Assembly (NCBI GenBank): GCA_963668605.1
Contig: OY764903.1
Coordinates: forward strand, 4,588,001 to 4,652,000
Source of the DNA: G963668605 sp963668605
Lineage (GTDB): Bacteria; Acidobacteriota; Terriglobia; Bryobacterales; Bryobacteraceae
DNA length: 64,000 nt
Direction of reading: 5' to 3'
Part shown: in pieces, positions 50,664 to 59,482 of the stretch
How the letters are laid out: each line of letters starts with the position of its first letter
Numbering within the stretch: position 1 is the first letter of the stretch
Position numbers and translations under genes: made by a program
The notes under the pieces: generated by a model
What the model was told of the DNA's origin: nothing
The model's input: only the letters and a program-made list of their open reading frames with translations
Database searches by the model: none

Positions 50664-52046
50664 ATGAAGACCCTATCGTCCCTGTCGATGTTTCTGTTGG
50701 GCGGAGCTGCCTTTGCTCAGGCTCCAGCTACGATCGAGAGTAAGTTGGCCGCGATGGACACCGCCGTCAAAGCGGCGCAATCAGCCGGCGACAATGCGTG
50801 GATGCTTGTAAGCTCCGCACTTGTCCTGATGATGACCGGACCAGGCCTGGCCTTGTTCTATGGCGGTTTGGTGAGAAAGAAGAACGTGCTCGCAACGATG
50901 ATGCAGAGTTTTATTCTGATGGCCGTCGTCACAGTGCTCTGGGCGCTGGTCGGCTATAGTCTCGCTTTCGGCGAAGGCTCCATGTTCGTCGGCGATTTGC
51001 GCTACGCGTTTCTGAACGGAGTGGGCAGCGCACCCAACACCGATTACGCTGCGACGATTCCGCAGCAGACCTTCATGATTTACCAGTTGATGTTCGCCAT
51101 CATCACTCCGGCACTCATTTCCGGCGCCTTCGCCGAGCGCATGAAATTCAGCGCCATGCTTCTGTTCACCGTACTATGGGCACTGCTGATCTACTTCCCC
51201 ATGGCCCACATGGTCTGGGGCAAAGGCGGCCTGTTGAACGCATTTCTCGGCGGAAAGGTCGCCTGTCTCGATTTCGCTGGCGGCACCGTCGTGCATATCA
51301 CCTCAGGTTTTTCAGCCCTGATCTGCGCGCTCTATCTCGGCAAGCGCCTCGGCTATCAAGTCGAACCGATGAAGCCGCATAATCTTGTGCTCAGCTTCAT
51401 TGGCGCGTGTCTGCTTTGGGTCGGCTGGTTCGGGTTCAATGCAGGCAGCGCGCTCGCCGCATCCGGTCTCGCCACCAGCGCTTTTGTTGCGACGCATTTC
51501 GCCGCGGCCGCCGCCACTCTCGGCTGGGTCGTCGCCGAATGGTTTCACAATGGCAAGCCCAGCGTGCTCGGCGGCATCTCCGGTTGCGTAGCCGGCCTCG
51601 TAGCGATCACGCCGGCCTCCGGTTTCGTCAAGCCCTTTCCCGCCTTGCTGATCGGATTGGCGGCTGGCCTGTTCTGCTTCTTCATGGTTGCGATCCTCAA
51701 GCAGAAGCTCGGCTATGACGATTCGCTTGACGCTTTTGGCGTCCACGGCGCTGGCGGTACTCTCGGCGCGATTCTCACCGGCGTCTTCGCCACGAATCAA
51801 GTGAACGACGCTTTGAAGGACGCCTCTGGCAAGCCGCTCGCCCTCGGCCTGGTCGACGGCAACGCGGGCCAGATTCTGAATCAGGCAATCGGCGCGGGCA
51901 TCTCCATATGCCTGGCGATTGCCGGAACGCTGATCATCCTCAAAATCTGCGACCTCGTCCTGGGTCTCCGGGTCGAATCCGATCATGAGGTACAGGGACT
52001 GGATCTCAGCTTGCACGGCGAAGAAGGCTACAATTTCGAATCGTAG
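50664..52046 (+). CDS. amtB: Ammonium transporter
   Basis: 460 aa, signal-like N-terminus then 11 membrane helices. The Amt signature is seen at DFAGGTVVHITSGFSALICALYLGKR, and the conserved pore histidines in FPMAHMVWGKGG and DAFGVHGAGGTLGAILTG. Conducts ammonium across the inner membrane. The cytoplasmic tail (ESDHEVQGLDLSLHGEEGYNFES) carries the HGE box. Followed after 15 bp by the PII gene, so PII gates it. Confidence 0.97.
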   Translation: MKTLSSLSMFLLGGAAFAQAPATIESKLAAMDTAVKAAQSAGDNAWMLVSSALVLMMTGPGLALFYGGLVRKKNVLATMMQSFILMAVVTVLWALVGYSLAFGEGSMFVGDLRYAFLNGVGSAPNTDYAATIPQQTFMIYQLMFAIITPALISGAFAERMKFSAMLLFTVLWALLIYFPMAHMVWGKGGLLNAFLGGKVACLDFAGGTVVHITSGFSALICALYLGKRLGYQVEPMKPHNLVLSFIGACLLWVGWFGFNAGSALAASGLATSAFVATHFAAAAATLGWVVAEWFHNGKPSVLGGISGCVAGLVAITPASGFVKPFPALLIGLAAGLFCFFMVAILKQKLGYDDSLDAFGVHGAGGTLGAILTGVFATNQVNDALKDASGKPLALGLVDGNAGQILNQAIGAGISICLAIAGTLIILKICDLVLGLRVESDHEVQGLDLSLHGEEGYNFES

Positions 52047-52061
52047 AAAGGATCTTGCATC

Positions 52062-52400
52062 ATGAAGAAAATTGAGGCGGTCATCCAGCCCTTTAAGCTC
52101 GAAGAGGTCAAGGAGGCACTCAAAGGAATCGGCATCGACGGCATGACTGTCACCGAAGTCCGTGGCCACGGCCGCCAGAAGGGCCACAAAGAGGTCTACC
52201 GCGGCCAGGAGTACGAAGTTGACTTGCTGCCCAAGGTCAAAGTCGAGATGGTCATCCCCGACTCCCGCCTTGAAGAGGTAGTCAAGGCGCTCACGGCCTC
52301 AGCCCGCACCGGCAAGATCGGCGACGGGAAATTATTCATCTTTGATGTAGCCGACGCCGTGCGCATCCGCAACGACGAGCGCGGCGAAGCGGCGCTGTAG
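52062..52400 (+). CDS. glnK: PII nitrogen regulatory protein (GlnK/GlnB)
   Basis: 112 aa. Full PII fold, T-loop YRGQEYEVDLLPKVK with the uridylylation site Tyr51, B-loop TGKIGDGKLFIF and C-loop RIRNDERG. Binds ATP/ADP and 2-oxoglutarate and blocks AmtB when nitrogen is plentiful. Its place right after amtB favours the GlnK name. The enzyme that modifies it is encoded 233 bp downstream. Confidence 0.97.
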   Translation: MKKIEAVIQPFKLEEVKEALKGIGIDGMTVTEVRGHGRQKGHKEVYRGQEYEVDLLPKVKVEMVIPDSRLEEVVKALTASARTGKIGDGKLFIFDVADAVRIRNDERGEAAL

Positions 52401-52419
52401 TGGCACTTTGCGCCATGCA

Positions 52420-52463
52420 CGGAGGGCGGTCCCCCTGGACCGCGCCGGGTCCCAAGACCCGGC
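52420..52463. repeat. 44-bp double-hairpin repeat, copy C
   Basis: Stem 1 GCGGTCC/GGACCGC (loop CCCT), stem 2 GCCGGGTC/GACCCGGC (loop CCAA). It starts 19 bp after the glnK stop. CTGCGCTAC follows at 52474-52482, and the same nonamer follows copy B, so the element may extend with a degenerate tail. Confidence 0.9.
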
Positions 52464-52633
52464 CGAACCCGGCCTGCGCTACAAGACTTATGTTTTATCC
52501 GTTGCAGGCAAGCCTCCGGCCGCTGACGCTTCCAGTGCTGTTCGACTGGATTGCGAACGGAGGCAGTGGCGGGAGGCTGGCGGCGTCGTAGTATCGACTG
52601 CACTCGATTGCACGGCGCCGCCATCTATTAATC

Positions 52634-55120
52634 ATGCTGTCACTCAAGACCGGAGCCACCACGGCGTGGAATCAGATCCGCGAAGATTTCTTCGCTAGCG
52701 GGGACGCGGCGCTGGTTCTGTCGCGCCGCACGGAAACGGTGGATGCAATCGTGCTCGCCGGCTTCGAGGAATTTCTCGCCCCGGCATTTCCAGAGGGCTT
52801 GGCCTTGCTCGCCGTCGGCGGTTACGGCCGCAGCGAACTGTTCCCGCACTCCGACATCGATCTGCTCATCCTGGCCGATAAGGGAGTACAAGGCAAAACG
52901 CAGAAGGACGCGGTCTCGGTCTTTCTGCGCGAATTGTGGGACAGCGGACTGCGCCTCAGTCACTCCGTCCATACGATCGACGAGTGCTGCGAACTGCACG
53001 AGCAGAACGTCGAGCTCAACGTCAGTCTGCTCGACCAGCGCTACATCGCCGGCGATGGAGGCGTCTATCGCGACTTCCAATTGCGCCTGCCTAAATTTCT
53101 GCGTTCCGCCAACGTTGGGCTTGCCAAACACCTCTGCAAGCTTGCCCGCGCCCGCCACGCGAAGTTCCAGGACACGATCTATCACATGGAGCCCAATATC
53201 AAGGAGGTCCCCGGCGGCCTCCGCGATCTGCACACGCTCTGGTGGCTCCGCCAGATCCGCCAAACCGAAGTCGCCACCGAGGAGTGGAACGTCGGCCTGG
53301 CGCCGGCGCGCGCCTTTCTCCACTCGTTGCGCTGCTTCCTGCATTACCGTGTCGGCCGTGACAGCAACCTGCTTTCGTTCGAACTGCAGGATGAAATCAC
53401 GCAGCAATCCTTCACCACGGCCAGGAATCCAGGCGAGTGGATGCGCACCTATTTCCGCCACGCCCGCGACATCTGCCGCACTGCCACGCGCGCCGTCGAA
53501 ACCGCTGAGGGGCCTGGCGGTTCCATGCTTTCGCAGTTCCGTGACTGGCGCTCGCGGCTTTCGAATTCAGAGTTCACCGTTTCACGGGAACGCCTGCTGT
53601 TGCGCGTTCCGCAGCAGTTGGCTGTCGATCCGCCGATGCTCCTGCGGCTCTTCACTTTCGTCGCACGCCATGGCATCCAGCTCGCTCTCGACACCGAGCG
53701 CCGTATCGAGGATGCCTCCCCCGCCCTCGCCGCCTATTTTGCGTCCAGCCGCCCCATCTGGCCGGCCATCAACGAAATCCTCTCGCTGCCCCACGCTGCG
53801 CTGGCTCTCGCGGCGATGCACGAAACCGGCACGCTGACCGCCGTCTTTCCGGAGTGGAAGCGCATCGAGTGCCTCGTAGTGCGCGATTTCTATCATCGCT
53901 ACACTGTCGATGAACACACGCTGGTTACGATCCAGAACCTGATGTTTCTGCGCGAAACCGCGGACCCCGAACGCCGCCGCTTTGCCGATCTCTTCGCCGA
54001 GATTCAGAAACCCGCCGTACTGCTCTTCGCCCTGTTGTTCCATGACATCGGGAAAGGCGGAGGCGAAGGTAAGCACATTGAGGCGTCCCGGCCCATCGTC
54101 CACGCCGCGATGCAACGCATCCAGGCGCCCGCCGACGTGCAGCGCGCCGTTTGGGATCTCATCGAACAGCACGTCGCTCTCTCCGCTGTCATGAACGGAC
54201 GCGACCTCGACGACCCCAGCACCGCCGTCGAGCTTACGGCCAAAGTCGGCACCATCGAGCAGCTTAAGCGCCTCACGCTGCTTACCTATGCCGATATCAG
54301 CGGCGTTAACCCCACGGCGATGAGCCCGTGGCGGCTCGAACAACTCTGGCGCGTCTATCTTTGCGCGCATCGTGAACTGACGCGCGAGCTGGAAGCAGTG
54401 CGCATCGAGACGCCCGCCGTGCGTTCACCGGAGCAGGCCGGTTTTCTCGAAGGATTTCCCGTGCGTTACCTGCGCACACACAACGAAGAGCAGATCGCCC
54501 GGCACCTGGAGATGGAGCAGCGCTGCGGCCAGAGCGGCGTCGCCGTCGAGATCCAGCGGCTCAACGGTTTCTTCATCGCCGAAATCGTCGCCCACGATCG
54601 CCCCGGCCTGTTCGCTTCTATCGCCGGCGCCATCTCCAGCTTCGGCATGAATATCCTTAAAGCAGAAGCCTTCGCCAATAAGCGCGGCAACATCCTCGAT
54701 TCGTTTGTCTTCTCCGACCCCGGCCACAACCTCGAATTGAATCCGACCGAGGCCGACCGCTTGCGCCTCACCATCGAGCGCGTCGTCACCGGCCGCAGCG
54801 ACGTTCGCGAACTCCTCCGCAACCGGCCCGCACCGGCGCCGCTAAGCCGCCACACACGCCTGCGCCCCGCCGTCAATTTCGACAACGAGACTTCGGCCGT
54901 GGCGACGCTGATCGAGGTTGTCACCGAAGATCGTCCGGGACTGCTCTATAGCCTGACGGGTCAACTCTCCAGGGCCGGATGCAATATCGAGGTTGTGTTG
55001 ATCGACACCGAGGCGAACAAAGCGCTCGATGTCTTTTATGTCACGTACGAAGGCCGCAAGCTTTCGCCCGATCAACTTGTGAGTTTGAAACAGGGATTGC
55101 TCGCGGCCTGTGGGAGTTAG
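52634..55120 (+). CDS. glnD: Bifunctional [PII] uridylyltransferase / uridylyl-removing enzyme
   Basis: 828 aa. Nucleotidyltransferase motif VGGYGRSELFPHSDIDLLIL (residues 61-80; Asp74, Asp76), PII-binding helical part, HD phosphodiesterase motif LLFHDIGKGGGEGKHIEAS near residue 470, and two C-terminal ACT domains (VEIQRLNGFFIAEIVAHDRPGLFASIAG and EDRPGLLYSLTGQLSRAGCNIEVV) that bind glutamine. Adds or removes UMP on Tyr51 of PII in response to glutamine. Completes the amtB-glnK-glnD nitrogen module. Confidence 0.95.
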   Translation: MLSLKTGATTAWNQIREDFFASGDAALVLSRRTETVDAIVLAGFEEFLAPAFPEGLALLAVGGYGRSELFPHSDIDLLILADKGVQGKTQKDAVSVFLRELWDSGLRLSHSVHTIDECCELHEQNVELNVSLLDQRYIAGDGGVYRDFQLRLPKFLRSANVGLAKHLCKLARARHAKFQDTIYHMEPNIKEVPGGLRDLHTLWWLRQIRQTEVATEEWNVGLAPARAFLHSLRCFLHYRVGRDSNLLSFELQDEITQQSFTTARNPGEWMRTYFRHARDICRTATRAVETAEGPGGSMLSQFRDWRSRLSNSEFTVSRERLLLRVPQQLAVDPPMLLRLFTFVARHGIQLALDTERRIEDASPALAAYFASSRPIWPAINEILSLPHAALALAAMHETGTLTAVFPEWKRIECLVVRDFYHRYTVDEHTLVTIQNLMFLRETADPERRRFADLFAEIQKPAVLLFALLFHDIGKGGGEGKHIEASRPIVHAAMQRIQAPADVQRAVWDLIEQHVALSAVMNGRDLDDPSTAVELTAKVGTIEQLKRLTLLTYADISGVNPTAMSPWRLEQLWRVYLCAHRELTRELEAVRIETPAVRSPEQAGFLEGFPVRYLRTHNEEQIARHLEMEQRCGQSGVAVEIQRLNGFFIAEIVAHDRPGLFASIAGAISSFGMNILKAEAFANKRGNILDSFVFSDPGHNLELNPTEADRLRLTIERVVTGRSDVRELLRNRPAPAPLSRHTRLRPAVNFDNETSAVATLIEVVTEDRPGLLYSLTGQLSRAGCNIEVVLIDTEANKALDVFYVTYEGRKLSPDQLVSLKQGLLAACGS

Positions 55121-55131
55121 TGCTTAGTGTT

Positions 55132-56577
55132 TTAGCAGTCCGGCCCGAAATCCTTCTCAAACTCGTCTGCCAGTTTCTCGCCCCAGCCGTTCAGTGCGCG
55201 CATACGTCCGGCGAAGAAGCGCAACACCGGAGGCTCCTCGCGGAACTCCAGGCCACCCACCAGATCCTTGTGCGCCAACAGCCAGCGCAGCCGGTCCGTC
55301 GCATACTCGAAGTGCGACATTGTGAACACGCGGCGCGGAACAGCCAGCCGGACCAGTTCGAGATCGCTCGGAACGTCGTTGCCGTCCTTGTCGCGGTCCA
55401 TCGACACCGTGCCGCGTTCCATGCCGCGTATGCCGGAAGTGATGTAAACCGCCGCGGCCAGCGCACCCGCCGGATACTGCAACTGCGGAATGTGCGGAAT
55501 GAAGCGCATCGCGTCGAGGTGGCAGGCCAGCCCGCCGGGAGGCGTCACCACGGGCACTCCCTCGCTGATCAGGCGGTTCGCGAAATACTTGATCGCGTCC
55601 GCCGATGCACCCGCTACTTCCAGTTCGGTCATCTCGCGCATCCCGACGGCCATCGCCTCGATCTCCTTCGACGACATGCCGCCGTAGGTGAAGAAGCCTT
55701 CGTAGACCGGCAGCCACGGGCAGATCGCGTCGTAAAGGTCTTTGCGGTTGGTGGCGATCATGCCGCCGCGTACGCTGCAACTTTTCCGGCCCGAGAGATA
55801 GCACAGGTCGGCCGTTTCCATGATCTCGCGAATGATCGCGCGGATCGACGTGTTTTCGTAACCCTTCTCGCGCTGCCGTATGAAGTAGGCGTTCTCGGAA
55901 ATCAGGCTGCCATCGACCACCAGCGGAATTCCGTACGACGCAGCAATAGCTTTCACGCCGCGCAGATTTTCCAGCGAGAACGGCTGCCCGCCCACCAGAT
56001 TCGTCGTCGCTTCCATGCGCACGAAAGGAACGTTCTTCGCACCCCACTCCTCGATGGTTGCCTTCAGCCGGTCGAGATCAATATTGCCCTTGAACGGACA
56101 ATCGCTCTGCGTGTTCAAAGCCTCGGGCGTAATCAGTTCGATCACCTTACCGCCCGCCAAATCGAAGTGCGCCTTCGTCGTCGTGAAGTGGTAGTTCATC
56201 GGCACAACCATGCCGGGCTTCACGAATGTTTTCGCCAGCAGATGCTCAGCCGCACGTCCCTGGTGCGCGGGCAGTAAATACTCGTAGCCGAAAATCTCCT
56301 TCACCGCGTCGGCCAGCCGGTAGAAACTCTCCGAACCCGCGTAGGCGTCGTCGGCGACCATCATCGCCGCCTGCTGCGTATCCGACATCGCGTTCGTGCC
56401 GCTGTCGGTCAGCATGTCAAGAAAAATATCGCGCGTCCGCAACAGGAAAGTATTGTAGCCTGCCGCCTCAATTGCCCGGAGCCTTTCGCGAACCGGGGCG
56501 AGCCGCACCTTTTGCACGATGCGGATCTTGTGCATTTCAATCGGAATTTCAGTGCCGTTGGATAGACGAATGCTCAT
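55132..56577 (-). CDS. Tryptophanase / tyrosine phenol-lyase family enzyme
   Basis: 481 aa, usual length. The PLP-lysine region is YLSGRKSCSVRGGMIATN. The N-terminal EMHKIRIVQKVRLAPVRERLRAIEAAGYNTFLLRTRDIFLDMLTDSGTNAMSDTQQAAMM is diagnostic, as is DDAYAGSESFYRL. Splits tryptophan to indole or tyrosine to phenol with release of pyruvate and ammonia. Sequence alone does not fix which; the SGRKSC variant differs from both SAKKDA and SGKKDC. Convergent with glnD; ammonia release would fit the nitrogen cluster. Confidence 0.9.
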   Translation of the reverse strand: MSIRLSNGTEIPIEMHKIRIVQKVRLAPVRERLRAIEAAGYNTFLLRTRDIFLDMLTDSGTNAMSDTQQAAMMVADDAYAGSESFYRLADAVKEIFGYEYLLPAHQGRAAEHLLAKTFVKPGMVVPMNYHFTTTKAHFDLAGGKVIELITPEALNTQSDCPFKGNIDLDRLKATIEEWGAKNVPFVRMEATTNLVGGQPFSLENLRGVKAIAASYGIPLVVDGSLISENAYFIRQREKGYENTSIRAIIREIMETADLCYLSGRKSCSVRGGMIATNRKDLYDAICPWLPVYEGFFTYGGMSSKEIEAMAVGMREMTELEVAGASADAIKYFANRLISEGVPVVTPPGGLACHLDAMRFIPHIPQLQYPAGALAAAVYITSGIRGMERGTVSMDRDKDGNDVPSDLELVRLAVPRRVFTMSHFEYATDRLRWLLAHKDLVGGLEFREEPPVLRFFAGRMRALNGWGEKLADEFEKDFGPDC

Positions 56578-56650
56578 AATGAAACCATCAGCATATCACT
56601 GCGGCCGGTGGTTTATGAGGGTTTATGTGTAATTTTGCTACATGATATCT

Positions 56651-56725
56651 ACCACCGATTGGTGGTGTATGGCATTTCTCTTGACAGGCCAATATTTCAA
56701 ACGTATGATTAAAACAAACGTATGA
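56651..56725 (+). promoter_or_regulatory. Promoter and operator region of the TetR gene
   Basis: ACCACC-GATT-GGTGGT (56651-56666) is a perfect palindrome upstream of the promoter. TTGACA (56681-56686), 17 bp, TATGAT (56704-56709). AAACGTATGA occurs twice, 56699-56708 over the -10 box and 56716-56725 over the start codon. The start is expected about 6 bases before the ATG, a nearly leaderless message. Either motif may be the autoregulatory site. Confidence 0.6.
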
Positions 56726-57372
56726 ATCAGGCAACCGAGAGCGACACCAAGACGAAAATCCTCGACGCCGCCGAACGCCTGTTCGCCGGCCAGGGACTCG
56801 GAGTCACATCTTTGCGGCAGATCACGGCGGAGGCAGGCGTCAACCTCGCGGCGGTGAATTATCACTTCCGCTCGAAGGAAGAACTGGCCGGCGCGGTGCT
56901 CGAACGCCGCTTGCGGCCTGTCAATCAAAAGCGCCTCGAGATGCTCGACGCGCTCGAAGCGCAGCCGCACAAAGGTGCGCTGCCGCTGGAGCCGCTGCTC
57001 GAAGCGTTTTTCCGGCCGGCGCTCGAATTGAACCGCGATCGCGAGCACAGTTTCCAACCCCTAATCGGGCGCATCTACGGAGAGCCCGGCGCGGTACGCA
57101 AGCTCTTCTTCGAGATGATGAGCGAAGTTTCGGTCCGCTTCTCGAATGCACTGGTGCAGGCGCTACCTGATCTGCCTCGCGACGAATTGGTCTGGCGTTT
57201 GCACTTTGCGGTGGGCGCGCTGGCGCACACGATGGCGGCGGGTGAGATGCTCGAAAAACTTTCGGATGGACTTTGCGACCTCGGCGACGTGGAAGGCGCC
57301 ACGCGCAGAATCGTGGAGTTCACCAGCGCGGGTTTGCGCGCCGGTGAGGGGAAGCGTGGAGGAGTGCGATGA
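56722..57372 (+). CDS. TetR-family repressor (CecR-like)
   Basis: 216 aa. Classic TetR HTH (TKTKILDAAERLFAGQGLGVTSLRQITAEAGVNLAAVNYHFRSKEEL) and a C-terminal domain of the CecR (DUF1956) type (QPLIGRIYGEPGAVRKLFFEMMSEV). Directly precedes a YbhG-type membrane fusion protein, overlapping it by 4 bp, as cecR does in E. coli. Probably represses the whole exporter operon until a ligand binds. Confidence 0.88.
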   Translation: MNQATESDTKTKILDAAERLFAGQGLGVTSLRQITAEAGVNLAAVNYHFRSKEELAGAVLERRLRPVNQKRLEMLDALEAQPHKGALPLEPLLEAFFRPALELNRDREHSFQPLIGRIYGEPGAVRKLFFEMMSEVSVRFSNALVQALPDLPRDELVWRLHFAVGALAHTMAAGEMLEKLSDGLCDLGDVEGATRRIVEFTSAGLRAGEGKRGGVR

Positions 57373-58550
57373 AAAGGGCGAAAGTCGTTCCGATAGTAGT
57401 GGTTGCACTAATTGCTGTCGTCGCGGGCGTGGCGTGGTCGCGTTTTGCGCGGCGCGACGACCCGAACCGCATACGTTTGTCCGGCAACATCGAGTTGACG
57501 CAGGTCGACATCGCCTTCAAGCTAGCCGGCAAGCTGATCGAAAGAACTGTCGACGAAGGCGACAGCGTGAAAGCGGGGCAATTGATCGCGCGCATCGACC
57601 GCGACATTCTGGAGAGCCAGAAAAACCGCGATTCGGCCGGCCTGCGGTCGGCCGAGACGCAACTCACGCAACTGTACAGCGCGATTGCGTATCAGCGCGA
57701 GACGATCGCGAGCGACAACGCCCTGCGGCAGGCCGAATGGAAGCAGGCGCAGGCGCAGTTGGACAAACTGCTGGCCGGATCGCGGCCGCAAGAAATCCAG
57801 TACGCGGAGGCCGCGACCGCCGACGCGCGCAGTCTGTATGTGCAAGCCAAGGCGGACTGGGAGCGCGCGCAGGCGCTGTTCAAGTACGGCGACATCGCGC
57901 GTGCGCAATACGATCAGGCGCGTGCGCGCCACGATAGCAGCGCGGCGGCGCTCAAACGTGCGGAAGAAAATCTGGCGCTGGTGGTAGAGGGTCCGCGCAA
58001 GGAAGATATCGAGGCCGCGCGCGCACAGGTGACGCGAGCGCAGGCGGCAATACGCCTCAGCGCGGCGCAGACGCTCGACCTGAAGCGCCACGAACAGGAG
58101 CTCGAGACGCGCAAAGCTGAGATCGAGCGCGCCCGTTCGCAATCGCGGATGTCCGGATTTCAGCTCTCCGACGCGATCGCCTACTCGCCGGTGGCCGGAG
58201 TGGTGCTCAGTAAGTCCGCCGACGTGGGCGAGATTCTGGCGGCGGGGACGACTGTAGTTTCGATCGGCGATCTCGAGCACCCCTGGCTGCGCGGTTACAT
58301 CCGCGAGCAGGATCTGGGGCGCGTGAAGTTAGGCGCGAAGGCGAAGATCAGCACCGACTCCTACCCTGGCAAAGAGTATTGGGGCAGAGTGTCGTTCATC
58401 AACTCCGAAGCCGAATTCACGCCCAAGCAGATCCAGACGCCGGAAGAGCGCGTGAAGCTGGTGTACCGCATCAAGATCGAGTTTGAGAATCCGCGCTACG
58501 AGCTGAAATCGAACATGCCTGCGGATGCCGAGATCCTGCTCAACCAGTAG
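57369..58550 (+). CDS. HlyD-family membrane fusion protein (YbhG-like)
   Basis: 393 aa. One N-terminal membrane helix (VVPIVVVALIAVVAGVAW), a lipoyl-like barrel part (GKLIERTVDEGDSVKAGQLIARID), a long alpha-hairpin (about 75-255, rich in Gln/Glu/Ala) and a second beta domain (AYSPVAGVVLSKSADVGEILAAGTTVVSIGDL). It bridges inner membrane and outer-membrane channel for the ABC exporter encoded downstream; no TolC-like gene is nearby. ATGA overlap with the regulator. Confidence 0.92.
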   Translation: MKRAKVVPIVVVALIAVVAGVAWSRFARRDDPNRIRLSGNIELTQVDIAFKLAGKLIERTVDEGDSVKAGQLIARIDRDILESQKNRDSAGLRSAETQLTQLYSAIAYQRETIASDNALRQAEWKQAQAQLDKLLAGSRPQEIQYAEAATADARSLYVQAKADWERAQALFKYGDIARAQYDQARARHDSSAAALKRAEENLALVVEGPRKEDIEAARAQVTRAQAAIRLSAAQTLDLKRHEQELETRKAEIERARSQSRMSGFQLSDAIAYSPVAGVVLSKSADVGEILAAGTTVVSIGDLEHPWLRGYIREQDLGRVKLGAKAKISTDSYPGKEYWGRVSFINSEAEFTPKQIQTPEERVKLVYRIKIEFENPRYELKSNMPADAEILLNQ

Positions 58551-58561
58551 GCGTACCAGCG

Positions 58562-59482
58562 ATGCCCGAGCCCATCATCCTCACGGAAAACCTGACCAAA
58601 CGTTTCGGCGCTCTGGCGGCGGTGGAGCGCTTGAATCTTGCGGTCGCGCCGGGCGAAGTCGTCGGACTGCTCGGGCCGGACGGCGCGGGCAAGACGACCA
58701 CTCTGCGGATGATGTGCGGACTGGTGGACCCGACGGAAGGCACGGTCCGCGTGGCCGGCTATGACGTCTCGCGTCATATCAACGAAGTGCGCGACCGCAT
58801 CGGCTACATGGCGCAGCGCTTTGGACTGTACGGCGACCTGACGGTGGAGGAGAACATGTTCTTCTACGCCGATCTGTTCGGTGTGAGCGGCAAAGAGCGC
58901 GACGCGCTGATGGCGAAACTGCTGGGCATGACGCGCATGGAGGAGTTCCGGAAGCGGCCCGCCGCAAAGCTCTCAGGCGGCATGAAACAGAAGCTGGCGC
59001 TAGGGTGCACCCTGCTGCATCACCCGCGGATCCTGTTTCTCGACGAGCCGACAAACGGCGTCGATCCGGTCTCGCGGCGCGACTTCTGGGCGATCCTCTA
59101 TCAGTTGGTGAAAGAGGGCATGACCGTGCTGGTGAGCACGGCGTATCTGGATGAAGCGGAGCGTTGCGACCGCGTGGGGCTAATGGATCACGGCCGTCTG
59201 ATTGCGAGCGGAACGCCGGCGGCGCTCAAGGAGTCGCTCGATACGGAATGCCTGGCGGTGCACTGCGCGGACCAGCGGAGCGCGTTGGCGGCGCTACGTG
59301 CGCAGCCGGGCGTGCTAAGCGCCGACCGCGCGGGCGCCGCGCTGCATGTGTTCCTCGCACCCGGCGCGACCACGGCGGAGAAGCTGAAGGGCGCGCTGCA
59401 ACAGGAGTGCACGATCGCGCCGGTCACGCCGTCGCTGGAGGATGTCTTTATCGCTTTGATCCGCAAGCAGGAGCACGCATGA
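58562..59482 (+). CDS. ABC exporter ATPase 1 (N-terminal half of YbhF type)
   Basis: 306 aa. Walker A is GPDGAGKTT (Asp in place of the common Asn), signature KLSGGMKQKLALG, Walker B ILFLDEPTNGVD, and switch His replaced by TAYLDEAERCD. A C-terminal tail of about 85 residues matches the extra domain of YbhF-type ATPases. In E. coli two such ATPase halves are fused; here they are separate genes that overlap by ATGA. Powers export of small cations, drugs or other substrate. Confidence 0.92.
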   Translation: MPEPIILTENLTKRFGALAAVERLNLAVAPGEVVGLLGPDGAGKTTTLRMMCGLVDPTEGTVRVAGYDVSRHINEVRDRIGYMAQRFGLYGDLTVEENMFFYADLFGVSGKERDALMAKLLGMTRMEEFRKRPAAKLSGGMKQKLALGCTLLHHPRILFLDEPTNGVDPVSRRDFWAILYQLVKEGMTVLVSTAYLDEAERCDRVGLMDHGRLIASGTPAALKESLDTECLAVHCADQRSALAALRAQPGVLSADRAGAALHVFLAPGATTAEKLKGALQQECTIAPVTPSLEDVFIALIRKQEHA

